Assembly: GCF_018613895.1 (NCBI RefSeq)
Contig: NZ_JAGGPH010000006.1
Location: 62,001 to 126,000, forward strand
From: Curtobacterium sp. ISL-83
GTDB taxonomy: Bacteria; Actinomycetota; Actinomycetes; Actinomycetales; Microbacteriaceae
DNA length: 64,000 nucleotides
Reading direction: 5' to 3'
Shown here: positions 42,115-50,479 of the stretch, piece by piece
Layout: every line of letters starts with the position of its first letter
How positions within the stretch are numbered: position 1 is the first letter of the stretch
Made by a program: the position numbers and the translations under genes
The notes under the pieces: model-generated
What the model saw: only the letters and a program-made list of their open reading frames with translations
Told to the model about the DNA's origin: nothing
Database searches by the model: none

Positions 42115-43296
42115 GTGAAACGATCGTTTTCGTCTGCTTCCGCCCTCGCGACCAGCGGACTCGGGCTCATCGCCGCGACGTACGGACTCGTCCGGCTCGC
42201 GTTCGGCCTGTTCCTGCCCGACATCGAACACGACCTGGGCTTCGGTGCGGTCGTCGCCGGACGGATCTCGTCTGCGTCGTCCGTGGCCTACTGCATCGGT
42301 GCCATCGCCGGGTTCGTGCTCGCTGCACAGCACGCACGGCTGCTCGTCGTCCTGGCCGTCGTCACCGCCGGGTCGGGGGCGATCGGGATGGCCGCGAGCC
42401 CGGACACGGGGTGGTTCGCAGCCTGGTCGATCATCGGTTCGATCGGTGCAGGGGTGGCCTCCCCGGCGCTCGTGCGGCTGGTCGATGCGGGCGTTGCCGA
42501 ACCGGCGCGCGCTCGCGCCCAGGCCGTCGTGAACTCCGGGACGGGGCCCGGGCTGGTCGGCGCGGGCGTGCTGGCGCTCGTGCTGCTGCCGGACTGGCGG
42601 ACTGCGTGGGCGTGGTCGGGGGTGTTCACCATCGTCGTGGGTGCGCTCCTGCTCGTCGCGACCAGGGGACGGTCAGCGCCCGGGGCCGGACGCGTCGTTG
42701 CACTGCAGTCCTTGCCGGGGAGGCCGTGGTTCCGCGCGCACCTCGGCGCGCTCGTCGTCGCGCTGCTGTTCGGTGCGGGAACGGCTGCGGTGTGGACCTC
42801 GGGCCGGGCGGTGCTCGTCGACGCCGGCGCCTCGACCACGGTGTCCGTCGCGGCGTGGATCGCGATCGGACTCGGCGGCACGGCCGTCGTCGTCACTGCT
42901 CGATGGACGAGTCGGCTCGCGGCCCGTCCGCTCTGGGCCCTGACGACGGCCCCGGTCGCGGTGGCGGTGCTCGCGATCGGGCTCCTGCCGACGTCGACGG
43001 TGGCGGCGCTCGGCGCCTGCGTCGTGTTCGGCTGGGGCTACACCGCGGGAACGGGTGCCCTCATCGCGCGGACGGTGGAGGTCGCCCCGGACCACGCCGC
43101 CGCCGGGACGTCGATGCTGTTCGTGGTGCTCGTGCTCGGCCAGGCCGTGGGCGCAGCGGTGTTCGGCGGCATGCTCGGACCCGTCGGCGCCGCACCGACC
43201 TTCGTCGTCGCGGCAACCGTCACCGCGCTGGGGGCGGTCGGGATGCTGGGCCTGCCGGGCCGAGTACTCCGCCGTGCACGCGAGCGGCCGGCGTGA
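42115..43296 (+). CDS. MFS transporter (YbfB/CynX-like)
   Basis: 393-residue, twelve-helix permease starting at GTG 42115 (VKRSFSSASALATSGLGLIA). Helix 1 has ATYGLVRLAFGLFLPDIEHD, typical of the YbfB-type efflux or CynX-like branch of the superfamily. A -10-like TAGGCT at 42102-42107 lies just before the start, so the transcript would have almost no leader. Substrate unknown. It is controlled by the divergent TetR repressor through the palindrome on its start codon. Confidence 0.83.
   Translation: MKRSFSSASALATSGLGLIAATYGLVRLAFGLFLPDIEHDLGFGAVVAGRISSASSVAYCIGAIAGFVLAAQHARLLVVLAVVTAGSGAIGMAASPDTGWFAAWSIIGSIGAGVASPALVRLVDAGVAEPARARAQAVVNSGTGPGLVGAGVLALVLLPDWRTAWAWSGVFTIVVGALLLVATRGRSAPGAGRVVALQSLPGRPWFRAHLGALVVALLFGAGTAAVWTSGRAVLVDAGASTTVSVAAWIAIGLGGTAVVVTARWTSRLAARPLWALTTAPVAVAVLAIGLLPTSTVAALGACVVFGWGYTAGTGALIARTVEVAPDHAAAGTSMLFVVLVLGQAVGAAVFGGMLGPVGAAPTFVVAATVTALGAVGMLGLPGRVLRRARERPA
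42118..42129. promoter_or_regulatory. TetR operator at the MFS start codon
   Basis: AAACGATCGTTT is a perfect 12-bp palindrome three bases into the MFS reading frame and within the 23-bp divergent gap. It would cover both start sites and allow the TetR protein to shut both genes. Confidence 0.55.
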
Positions 43297-43323
43297 CCGC
43301 TCCCGACTCCGCTTGGTAGCTCG

Positions 43324-43662
43324 TCAGAGCAGCGGCCGCAGCTCGATCGTCCGGTTGCACGCAGCGGACGCCTCGGTGGCGACCCGCAACGCGGTCTCGG
43401 CGTCCGGCAGCTCGAGCACCCAGAAGCCGGCGACGTACTCCGGCTGCGTCGAGACCAGCCCCGGTGTGACGGAGGACCGTCCAGCCCGAGCGTCCACCAC
43501 GGTTGCGTCCGTCGGCGCCGAGACGCCCGCCGCCAGGAGGATCGCATCACCCAGCCCGGCGTTGAACCGCTCGACCGCGGCCATCTCCGCATCGGTCGCC
43601 GAATCGACGCGCCCGGCCGCTGCCGCCTGACCGTCGTCGATGACGTTGACGAGGAACCGCAT
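43324..43662 (-). CDS. YciI-like (YCII-related) domain protein
   Basis: 112-residue ferredoxin-like alpha/beta protein: MRFLVNVIDDGQAAAAGR, a long helix AAVERFNAGLGDAILLAAGV and C-terminal GFWVLELPDAETALRVATEA. YCII-domain proteins are small enzymes or lyase-like proteins, often next to sigma factors, but no partner is seen here. GGAGG precedes the ATG at 43662. Confidence 0.8.
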   Translation of the reverse strand: MRFLVNVIDDGQAAAAGRVDSATDAEMAAVERFNAGLGDAILLAAGVSAPTDATVVDARAGRSSVTPGLVSTQPEYVAGFWVLELPDAETALRVATEASAACNRTIELRPLL

Positions 43663-43735
43663 CGAGCCTCCTTGGTCGGTGGCACGAACCGTACTCCCGC
43701 GGTAGCGTGACGTCGACCTTCCCCCGAGAACGACA

Positions 43736-43859
43736 CGGAGTCATGGCAACGAAGCGCTGAGCCGGCACACGAGCCGGCCGTCTCCACGCGGACGCACCGT
43801 CCGCGCGCTTCTGACTGCCCGCACGGCGACGACGCCGTGCGACGACTCCGAGGGACACC
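43736..43859 (+). promoter_or_regulatory. Structured leader with five-codon uORF upstream of MFS exporter
   Basis: The 197-bp gap holds a short reading frame ATG-GCA-ACG-AAG-CGC-TGA (43743-43760) with GGAG just before it, then three hairpins: GCCGGC..GCCGGC (43761-43778), GCGGAC..GTCCGC (43788-43804) and GCACGGCG..CGCCGTGC (43821-43840). CGGAGTC (43736-43742) can pair with GACTCCG (43844-43850), closing the whole set and sequestering the exporter's ribosome-binding site (CCGAGGG). This resembles translation-attenuation leaders. Confidence 0.5.
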
Positions 43860-45143
43860 GTGTTCTCCATCCGCGCCCGCTTCCGGGCCTCGTTCTCCAC
43901 GCTCGCCGAACACCGCTTCGTCACGTTCGCCGTGCTCGTCGACACGATCGGCGCCGGCCTCACCCTGCCGCTGACGATCGTCTACTTCACGCTCACCACC
44001 CACCTGTCGCTCGCGGCGGTCGGCGCGCTGTCGACCGCCGCGTCCCTGCTCGCCCTGCCGATCGGGCTGGTCGGCGGGGTGCTCACGGACCGTTTCGGGG
44101 CGAAGTGGTCGATGATCACGAACAACCTGCTGTCCGCCGCCGGGTTCACGCTGTACCTCGTCGCGCACGACCCCGTGCTGGTGTTCGCCGCGGTGTTCCT
44201 GGCGAACGCGTCGGAGCGCCTCTACTGGACGTCCTGGACGGCCTACGTGCACGACCTGTCCGACGGCCGTCCCTTCGAGCGCTGGTTCGCGTTCCTCGAG
44301 GCGACGAAGGCCGCCGCGCTCGGTGCCGGAGCGATCGTCGCCGCCGTGACGTTGGCTGGCGGCGGCACCGACGGCCTCCGCTGGCTGGTCGTCGCGAACG
44401 TCGTGACGAGCGTCGCGGCGGCGGCGGTGTTCGCGACGCAGCGCACCGGTCGTCCACGACCGCGCGTGGTCCACGTGCACGTCACCCCTGACGCAGGGTC
44501 CGCCGCGCAGCGCGACGGCTCGCTCCGGGCCTTCGCCGCCGACCGCTCGATGCGTCTCATCACGCTCGGGCAGTTCCTGCTCGGTCCGGCGATGGTCCTG
44601 CCGAACGTCGCGCTGAGCGTGCTGTTCGTGGAGCGGTGGCACCTTCCCGCCGCGGTGGCTCCCGTGCAGTTCGCCGTCGCGACGGGGTTGGCGGCCTGCC
44701 TGCAGACCTCGGTCACCCGGTGGGTCGCCGGCGTCGACCGCGGGATGCTGGTCGCGATCGGTGCCGGGCTCACCGGTCTCGCCGTCCTGCCGCTCGTGGT
44801 GCTCCCACCGCTCAGCGGAGCGGCCGCGTGGGGGTTCGCCGTGGTGATCGCCGTGGTGCTCGCGGCCGCCGACATGATCAGCCTGCCGGCCGCGAACGCG
44901 GTGATGGCCGAAGCGCCCCACCCGGAGGTCCGCGGTCGCGCGATCGGCGTGTTCCAGACGGCCGGGTCGGTCGGGATGGCGCTCTTCCCGCTCGGCATCG
45001 GACTCCTCGACACTGACGTGCCGTGGCTGCTCTGGGTCCTGACGGCGGCGGTGTTCGCGGCCGCCGCGTGGGTCTGGCGAGCGGCGGTCTCCGCACTGCC
45101 GGAGGACGTGCGGGTCGCGACGGCGGCCGACGCGGACGTGTGA
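43860..45143 (+). CDS. MFS transporter, drug-efflux type
   Basis: 427-residue permease with a GTG start at 43860 and CGAGGGA before it. Twelve helices; the A-motif variant GGVLTDRFGAKWSMI follows helix 2. The pattern (FVTFAVLVDTIGAGLTLPLT) is that of exporters in the MDR-type branch of the superfamily. A structured leader with a small uORF lies upstream, as is seen for ribosome-targeting-antibiotic exporters, which makes a translation-inhibitor substrate plausible; that is inference only. Confidence 0.82.
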   Translation: MFSIRARFRASFSTLAEHRFVTFAVLVDTIGAGLTLPLTIVYFTLTTHLSLAAVGALSTAASLLALPIGLVGGVLTDRFGAKWSMITNNLLSAAGFTLYLVAHDPVLVFAAVFLANASERLYWTSWTAYVHDLSDGRPFERWFAFLEATKAAALGAGAIVAAVTLAGGGTDGLRWLVVANVVTSVAAAAVFATQRTGRPRPRVVHVHVTPDAGSAAQRDGSLRAFAADRSMRLITLGQFLLGPAMVLPNVALSVLFVERWHLPAAVAPVQFAVATGLAACLQTSVTRWVAGVDRGMLVAIGAGLTGLAVLPLVVLPPLSGAAAWGFAVVIAVVLAAADMISLPAANAVMAEAPHPEVRGRAIGVFQTAGSVGMALFPLGIGLLDTDVPWLLWVLTAAVFAAAAWVWRAAVSALPEDVRVATAADADV

Positions 45144-45290
45144 TCGCAGTGCTGGTCCGGATTGCGCTCGGCTGAGAGACCAGTGTGCCCGGCTCCGTAC
45201 CCGTCGTCAGGCTGTACTGCCACCGTCAGCCCATTGTCAGGCAGACTCCGGCAGGGACGAGCAGACTGCAGAAGACCGAGGAGAACTCAT

Positions 45291-45902
45291 ATGGACAGAC
45301 TTCGGCGCCTTCCGCTCCCGGCGCTCCTCCCGATCGTGTTCGTGGTCGTCGGCGGCCTCTACTTCCTGTTGGGACTGCTCGGGAACCCCTCGCGGATCGA
45401 CGTCCTCGCGCGCCTGCTCGGCTCGCTCTTCTACGCGCTCGTGATGACGGTGTTCTTCGGCGTGATGATCGCGATCCGCCGGCGGAAGGCAGGCGGCGCC
45501 GACGCGGTCACCGCGATGCAGCGGACCATTCGTACCGGCGATGTACCGGCGGCAGTCGACACCCCGACCTGGTTGCGCGAACTCGAGCGGTACCAGGTTC
45601 GGTACCGTCGAAATCGATGGGCACTTCCTGTCATGTTCGGGATCTTCGCGGTCCTGTGCGTCCTCTTGGCATTCTCACTGAGCCCGATCTGGTGGCTGTT
45701 CCTCGTGCTGTTCGCCGCGCTCGGCGCGTACGCGGTGTGGGAAACCCGGCGCGCCCTGCGCAATCTCGCCAGCGCGTTGACGGAACTCGGCCACCGGCCT
45801 GTCGCCCTGTCGGATGGATCGGTTGCACGGACGTCGCAGCCGACACCCGGTGCGTCCTGGACGCTCCCACCCCCGGCGGACCGGGCACCCGACGCGAGCT
45901 AG
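45291..45902 (+). CDS. Hypothetical membrane protein, four helices
   Basis: 203-residue protein with two helix pairs (LLPIVFVVVGGLYFLLGLLG, LFYALVMTVFFGVMIAI, then WALPVMFGIFAVLCVLLAFS and LFLVLFAALGAYAVW), a charged cytosolic loop of about 55 residues between them, and a Pro/Ser-rich tail. No family recognised. GAGGAG lies six bases before the ATG at 45291. Confidence 0.7.
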   Translation: MDRLRRLPLPALLPIVFVVVGGLYFLLGLLGNPSRIDVLARLLGSLFYALVMTVFFGVMIAIRRRKAGGADAVTAMQRTIRTGDVPAAVDTPTWLRELERYQVRYRRNRWALPVMFGIFAVLCVLLAFSLSPIWWLFLVLFAALGAYAVWETRRALRNLASALTELGHRPVALSDGSVARTSQPTPGASWTLPPPADRAPDAS

Positions 45903-45965
45903 CGGTCCGCCGCCCCACCGCGCCTCCAGTCCGTTCGCAGGTCCCGCCAAGCGACGCCAGGCGGA

Positions 45966-46757
45966 CTACAGCATCCCCGTCAGGACACCCCCGTCCGCAC
46001 GGATCGCCGCACCGTTCGTCGCGGACGACAACGGGCTCGCGAGGTAGGCGACGAGGTTCGCGATCTCGTCCGGCCGGATGAACCGTGCGAGGAGTGTCGT
46101 GCGGTTCTGCCCGATGATCGACTCCTGCAGCACCGCGGCGGGGACCTGTTGGTCAGCGGCGATCGACTCCACGGTCGCCGCGACACCGTCCGAGTACGTC
46201 GGACCGCCCAGGACGGTGTTGACGGTGACCGCCGTTCCGCGGGTGCGCTTGGCGAGACCGTTGGCGAGCGCGATCACCGCCGCCTTCGTGACGCCGTAGT
46301 GCACCATGTCGACCGGAACGTTCACCCCCGACTCGCTGCTGATGAACACGACCCGTCCCCAGCCGCGGTCGAGCATCCCGGACAGGACGTGGCGGGAGAG
46401 CCGCACACCGCTCATCACGTTCACCTGGAAGTACTCGAGCCACTCGTCGTCCGTGATCGCGTCGAACTCCGCGAGGCCGAAGCGTCCGACGTTGTTGACG
46501 AGGACGTCGATCTCACCGAGCGAACCGACGAGGGAAGCCACGTCCGTCGGCCGGGCGAAGTCGACGACCACGCCGGACGGGTTCGACGCCGGGTACTCCG
46601 CGCGGAGACCCTCGACGGCGGCGTCCACCCGTCCTCGATCACGTCCGCTCACCGTCACGTCAGCACCCGCGGCCGTGAGGGCGCGAGCGGTCGCGTACCC
46701 GATGCCCTGCGTCGAGCCACTGACGAACGCACGTCGTCCTTCGAGCTGTCGGTCCAC
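45966..46757 (-). CDS. Short-chain dehydrogenase/reductase
   Basis: 263-residue classical SDR. N-terminal VSGSTQGIGYATARAL binds NAD(P); LVNNVGRFGLAEFDA contains the N-N-x-G motif; the catalytic Ser, Tyr and Lys are in FISSESG and HYGVTKAAVI. The GTG at 46757 is preceded by GGAGG and is preferred to the longer frame from 46808, which would include the operator. It is divergent from a MarR regulator with 120 bp between and is likely its target. Substrate unknown. Confidence 0.87.
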   Translation of the reverse strand: MDRQLEGRRAFVSGSTQGIGYATARALTAAGADVTVSGRDRGRVDAAVEGLRAEYPASNPSGVVVDFARPTDVASLVGSLGEIDVLVNNVGRFGLAEFDAITDDEWLEYFQVNVMSGVRLSRHVLSGMLDRGWGRVVFISSESGVNVPVDMVHYGVTKAAVIALANGLAKRTRGTAVTVNTVLGGPTYSDGVAATVESIAADQQVPAAVLQESIIGQNRTTLLARFIRPDEIANLVAYLASPLSSATNGAAIRADGGVLTGML

Positions 46758-46794
46758 GATGTCCCCTCCACGGAGTGAGCTGTCCGCCGAGGTC

Positions 46795-46842
46795 ACTTGC
46801 CCAGGCAAGTCACAACGTAGCAGATGACTTTCCTGAGCAAGT
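46795..46842. promoter_or_regulatory. Twin MarR operator palindromes
   Basis: ACTTGCCCAGGCAAGT (46795-46810) is a palindrome apart from its two central bases, and ACTTTCCTGAGCAAGT (46827-46842) is a weaker copy 32 bp away. They lie between the divergent SDR and MarR genes and would place two dimers on the same face of DNA, about three helical turns apart. Confidence 0.65.
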
Positions 46843-46877
46843 AATCGGCACGGTGGAGCGTGGCATACCCTTCCCCC

Positions 46878-47396
46878 ATGCCAGCCCGACCGGAGTCAGT
46901 GGAGTTGAGCCCGGAGCACCTCGAGATCTGGGCGTCCGTCGCGACGCTGCTCGAACGGTTGCCGGCAGCGCTCGATGCGCAGCTGCAACGTGACAGCGGC
47001 CTGACCCACTTCGAGCACGGCTTGCTCTACGCGCTCGACCGTGCTCCGGATCGTCGCCTGCGGATGAGCACGCTCGCCGGGTACGCGAGCTCCACACTCT
47101 CGCGACTGTCCCGCGCCGCGAGCCGACTGGAGGCCAAGCGCCTGCTCCGGCGTGAGCCCGACCCGAGTGACGGCCGATTCACGTTGGCGGTGCTCACGCC
47201 GGAGGGCCACGCGATGGTCGAGGAGGCCACGCCGCGCCATCACGCACTCGTGGACCGCCTCGTCTTCGGCGCGCTCACCGAGGCCCAGGCGCACCAGTTG
47301 GGCGTCGTCAGTCGGCGGATCGGCGAGGCGATCGACGCCGCGCCGGCCTGGCGACCGCCGGAGGCGACGACGCCCGAGAACGCGTCCCGACCCTGA
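46878..47396 (+). CDS. MarR family transcriptional regulator
   Basis: 172-residue MarR protein. Winged-helix motif RLRMSTLAGYASSTLSRLSRA followed by the wing (RREPDPSDGRFTLAVLTPEG). The ATG at 46878 is taken because TACCCT at 46866-46871 makes a -10 box that gives a leaderless transcript; a GTG at 46860 would lie in front of it. It probably regulates itself and the divergent SDR gene through the two palindromes. Confidence 0.88.
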   Translation: MPARPESVELSPEHLEIWASVATLLERLPAALDAQLQRDSGLTHFEHGLLYALDRAPDRRLRMSTLAGYASSTLSRLSRAASRLEAKRLLRREPDPSDGRFTLAVLTPEGHAMVEEATPRHHALVDRLVFGALTEAQAHQLGVVSRRIGEAIDAAPAWRPPEATTPENASRP

Positions 47397-47445
47397 CCGG
47401 ATCCGTCCGGGCCGCCCGCTGATCACACCCGCTACCGTTGTCGCC

Positions 47446-48726
47446 ATGGCGACGACCGGGGACTGGTCGCGGCTGCCGGTGGGGCGCCGCGAGTACCGGC
47501 AGGACGCCCTGCTCGCTCTCGTGCTCGCTGGCGGCCTGGTCGTCACGACCACGCTGTACACCTCCGCCGGGACGTACGGCGACCACCAAGCACCGTGGTG
47601 GGTCTCGGCCCTGATGATCGTCGCGAACGCCGGGCCGATCGCGTTCCGTCGGCGATTCCCGATGACCGTCGCCGTGGTCTCGGCGCTGGCGTTCGCAGCG
47701 ACGCAGCTCCTGCACGTCCCTGAGGTGTTCCTCGTCAACTTCACGCTGTTCATCGGGCTGTACACGGTCGGGGCGTGGTGCTCGGACCGGGTGCGCGCCG
47801 AGGTGGTCCGCTGGGTGGTGATCGGCGGCATGTTCGCCTGGGTGTTCCTGGCGATCGTGTTCGGCTGGGCGGTGCCGAGTGCGCTGCCGAACGGTCGGCA
47901 CGCCCTCATCCCGCCGTACATCGCGTACTCGCTGCTCAACGTCGTCATCAACGTGCTGTACTTCGGCGCGGCCTGGTACGCCGGCAACCGCGCGTGGGCC
48001 TCGGCCGTGGCGAAGCACGAACTCGACGAGCGCACCGCGGAGCTCGCAGCGGAACGGGAGCGCAGTGCCGCGCAGGCCGTCACGCTCGAACGGGTCCGGA
48101 TCGCACGTGAGCTGCACGACGTGGTCGCGCACCACGTCTCGCTGATGGGCGTGCAGGCCGGAGCAGCCCGGAGGGTGATCGACCGCGACCCCGCGCAGGC
48201 GGTCGTGTCGCTCGGCGTCGTGGAAGAGAGCGCCAGGACGGCGGTGGAGGAACTCCGACGGATGCTCGGCACGCTGCGCTCCGTCGACGACGGGACCTCG
48301 ACCGCCACGGGCAACTCCGTCACGACCGCGGATGCACCGAGCACCGAGGGCGTCACCCGCATCGCGGCGCTCGCGGACTCCGCGAGCGCCGCCGGGCACC
48401 CGACCGAGTACGTCGTGGTCGGCACCGAACGGCCGGTGCCCCCGACCGTCGCCACCGTCGCGTACCGGGTCGTGCAGGAGGCCGTGACGAACGTCCTGAA
48501 GCACGCCGGCCCCGGCGCACGCGCTGACGTGCGCCTGCGCTACCTGCCGGACGCCATCGAGGTGGAGGTCACCGATGACGGACGTGGCGGTACGCGCGAC
48601 ACGACGGGCAGCGGGCTCGGGCACGTCGGGATGCGGGAACGGGTCGCCGCGGTGGACGGCCGGATCGAGATCGGGCCGCGCGCCCGGGGAGGGTACCTGG
48701 TGCGGGCATGGCTGCCGACGACGTGA
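47446..48726 (+). CDS. Sensor histidine kinase (NarL-type partner)
   Basis: 426-residue membrane kinase. About five N-terminal helices (residues 18-185), then HisKA_3 with the phosphorylated His in IARELHDVVAHHVSLMGVQA (about residue 224), and a HATPase domain with the N-box VVQEAVTNVLKHAG and G-box DDGRGGTRDTTGSGLGHVGM. A TACCGT at 47433-47438 eight bases before the ATG suggests a leaderless transcript. It overlaps the response regulator by 19 bp. Together with the ABC genes downstream it looks like a NatKR/LiaSR-type cell-envelope or efflux sensor. Confidence 0.9.
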   Translation: MATTGDWSRLPVGRREYRQDALLALVLAGGLVVTTTLYTSAGTYGDHQAPWWVSALMIVANAGPIAFRRRFPMTVAVVSALAFAATQLLHVPEVFLVNFTLFIGLYTVGAWCSDRVRAEVVRWVVIGGMFAWVFLAIVFGWAVPSALPNGRHALIPPYIAYSLLNVVINVLYFGAAWYAGNRAWASAVAKHELDERTAELAAERERSAAQAVTLERVRIARELHDVVAHHVSLMGVQAGAARRVIDRDPAQAVVSLGVVEESARTAVEELRRMLGTLRSVDDGTSTATGNSVTTADAPSTEGVTRIAALADSASAAGHPTEYVVVGTERPVPPTVATVAYRVVQEAVTNVLKHAGPGARADVRLRYLPDAIEVEVTDDGRGGTRDTTGSGLGHVGMRERVAAVDGRIEIGPRARGGYLVRAWLPTT

Positions 48727-49394
48727 CCATCGTGCTCGCGGACGACCAAGAGCTCGTCCGCGCCGGCTTCAAGGTGATCCTGGAGTCCGAACCGGGCTTC
48801 CGCGTCGTCGGCGAGGCGGCGGACGGCGCCCGGGCGGTGGAGGCGGTCCGGCAGTACCGACCCGACGTCGTGTGCCTGGACGTCCAGATGCCCGGGGTCG
48901 ACGGGCTCGAGGCCGCGCGGCGGATCTCGGCCCTCGACGACCCGCCCGCGGTGCTCGTCCTGACGACGTTCGACCACGACGACGCCCTGTTCCAGGCGCT
49001 CGAGGCCGGGGCGAGCGGGTTCCTGCTGAAGAACGCCTCCCCCGAACGGCTGATCGACGCCGTGCGGACCCTCGCGGCCGGGGATGCGTTGCTCGCCCCC
49101 GACGTGACACGTCGGGTGATCCGCCGTGCGACGGCGACACCGGCAGCCGGGCCGGGAACGGGGGCGCCGACGCACGACCCCGCAGCGGCGATCGCCCGGG
49201 TCGGACTGACCGACCGCGAGACCGAGGTGCTGCGGCTGCTCGCCAGGGGGCTGAGCAACGCGGAGATCGCCGCCGAGCTGTTCGTGGGCGAGGCCACCGT
49301 GAAGACCCACGTGTCGAACGTGCTGCAGAAGCTCGCGCTCCGTGACCGCATCCAAGCCGTGGTGTGGGCGTTCGAGCACGGCGTCGCCGGCTGA
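48708..49394 (+). CDS. LuxR/NarL-type response regulator
   Basis: 228-residue regulator. Receiver domain with the phosphoryl-accepting Asp in DVVCLDVQMPGVDG (about residue 60), conserved Thr/Lys (VLTTFDHDD, GFLLKNASP), then a linker and C-terminal LuxR helix-turn-helix (LTDRETEVLRLLARGLSNAE, IAAELFVGEATVKTHVSNVL). Cognate partner of the kinase it overlaps. Its stop codon lies in the first copy of a 20-bp tandem repeat. The downstream ABC exporter is a likely target. Confidence 0.92.
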   Translation: MAADDVTIVLADDQELVRAGFKVILESEPGFRVVGEAADGARAVEAVRQYRPDVVCLDVQMPGVDGLEAARRISALDDPPAVLVLTTFDHDDALFQALEAGASGFLLKNASPERLIDAVRTLAAGDALLAPDVTRRVIRRATATPAAGPGTGAPTHDPAAAIARVGLTDRETEVLRLLARGLSNAEIAAELFVGEATVKTHVSNVLQKLALRDRIQAVVWAFEHGVAG

Positions 49395-49456
49395 CGCACG
49401 GCATCGCCGGCTGACGCACGGCGTCGCCGGCTGACGCACGGCGTCGCCGGCTGACG
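49381..49456. repeat. 20-bp tandem repeat, about 3.8 copies
   Basis: The unit GCGTCGCCGGCTGACGCACG is repeated at 49381, 49401 (one base changed), 49421 and 49441 (partial). The first copy contains the response-regulator stop codon (TGA at 49392-49394). A unit of 20 bases cannot code in a constant frame. The rest of the 203-bp gap to the ABC gene shows no gene. Confidence 0.85.
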
Positions 49457-49597
49457 GACAGCCCGTCGCACGCGGTCGACCTCCGCCGCTCCCCCACCCG
49501 GCGGAGCCGCTGACCCGCCCTCCGGCGGAGGCGCCCACCCCGCCTGCCGCAATAGCGTCACCAGTGCCGGCGAAGCACGTCGGCAGAGGGGACAGCG

Positions 49598-50479
49598 ATG
49601 CTCACCATCGACGGGGTGACGAAGCACTTCGGCGAGCGCCTGGTGCTCGACGACGTGGGGTTCACGGTCGGCAGCGGCCGGCTCACGGGGTTCGTCGGCG
49701 GCAACGGTGCCGGCAAGACGACCACGATGCGGATCATGCTCGGGGTGCTGCAGGCGGACGCGGGGACGGTGTCGATCGACGGCACCGCGGTGGGCCCGGC
49801 GGACCGGCGGCGCTTCGGCTACATGCCCGAGGAACGCGGGCTCTACCCGAAGATGCCGGTCGCCGAGCAGATCACGTACCTGGCGCGGCTGCACGGCGTC
49901 GGCAAGCGGGCGGCGGTCGACCGGACGGCCGCGCTGCTCGAACGGCTGGAGCTGACCGCACACGCGGACGACGCGGTCGAGAAGCTGTCGCTCGGCAACC
50001 AGCAGCGCGTGCAGATCGCCGCGGCGCTCGCCCACGAGCCGGAGGTCCTGGTGCTCGACGAACCGTTCTCGGGGCTCGACCCGATGGCGGTCGACACCGT
50101 GCTGACGGTCCTCCGCGAGGCGGCGGCGGGCGGTGCGCCGGTCCTGTTCTCCAGCCACCAGCTGGACGTCGTGGAGCGGCTGTGCGACGACGTCGTCGTG
50201 ATCGCCGGCGGGACCATCCGTGCCGCGGGCCCGCAGGAGGAACTGCGTCGGGCCGGTGCGGCTCCCGCGTGGGAGCTGCTGGTCGACGGCGACGTCGCCT
50301 GGCTGCGGGACGAGCCGGGCGTGACGGTGCGGGAGTTCGACGGTGGCTACGCCCTGTTCGAGTCCGACGACGCGACGGCGCAGCGGGTGCTGCAGCGCGC
50401 GGTCCAGCACGGGACGGTGGGGTCGTTCGCGCCCCGGGTCCCCCGGCTCAGCGAGGTCTTCCGGGAGGTCATCCGATGA
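49598..50479 (+). CDS. ABC transporter ATP-binding protein (NatA-like)
   Basis: 293-residue ATPase. Walker A GGNGAGKTTTMRIMLGVLQA, Q-loop FGYMPEERGLYP, signature LSLGNQQRVQIAAALAHEP, Walker B VLVLDEPFSGLDP and the switch His in FSSHQL. The C-terminal extension (about 215-293) is typical of NatA/CcmA-type subunits. The first ATG is at 49598. It overlaps the permease start by 4 bp. Export of sodium, a drug or a peptide is possible; the family does not decide. Confidence 0.92.
   Translation: MLTIDGVTKHFGERLVLDDVGFTVGSGRLTGFVGGNGAGKTTTMRIMLGVLQADAGTVSIDGTAVGPADRRRFGYMPEERGLYPKMPVAEQITYLARLHGVGKRAAVDRTAALLERLELTAHADDAVEKLSLGNQQRVQIAAALAHEPEVLVLDEPFSGLDPMAVDTVLTVLREAAAGGAPVLFSSHQLDVVERLCDDVVVIAGGTIRAAGPQEELRRAGAAPAWELLVDGDVAWLRDEPGVTVREFDGGYALFESDDATAQRVLQRAVQHGTVGSFAPRVPRLSEVFREVIR

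Noticed and set aside
46878-47396. OhrR-like peroxide sensor for the second MarR protein
   Set aside because: It lacks the N-terminal reactive Cys that is present in the OhrR at 19475-19939.
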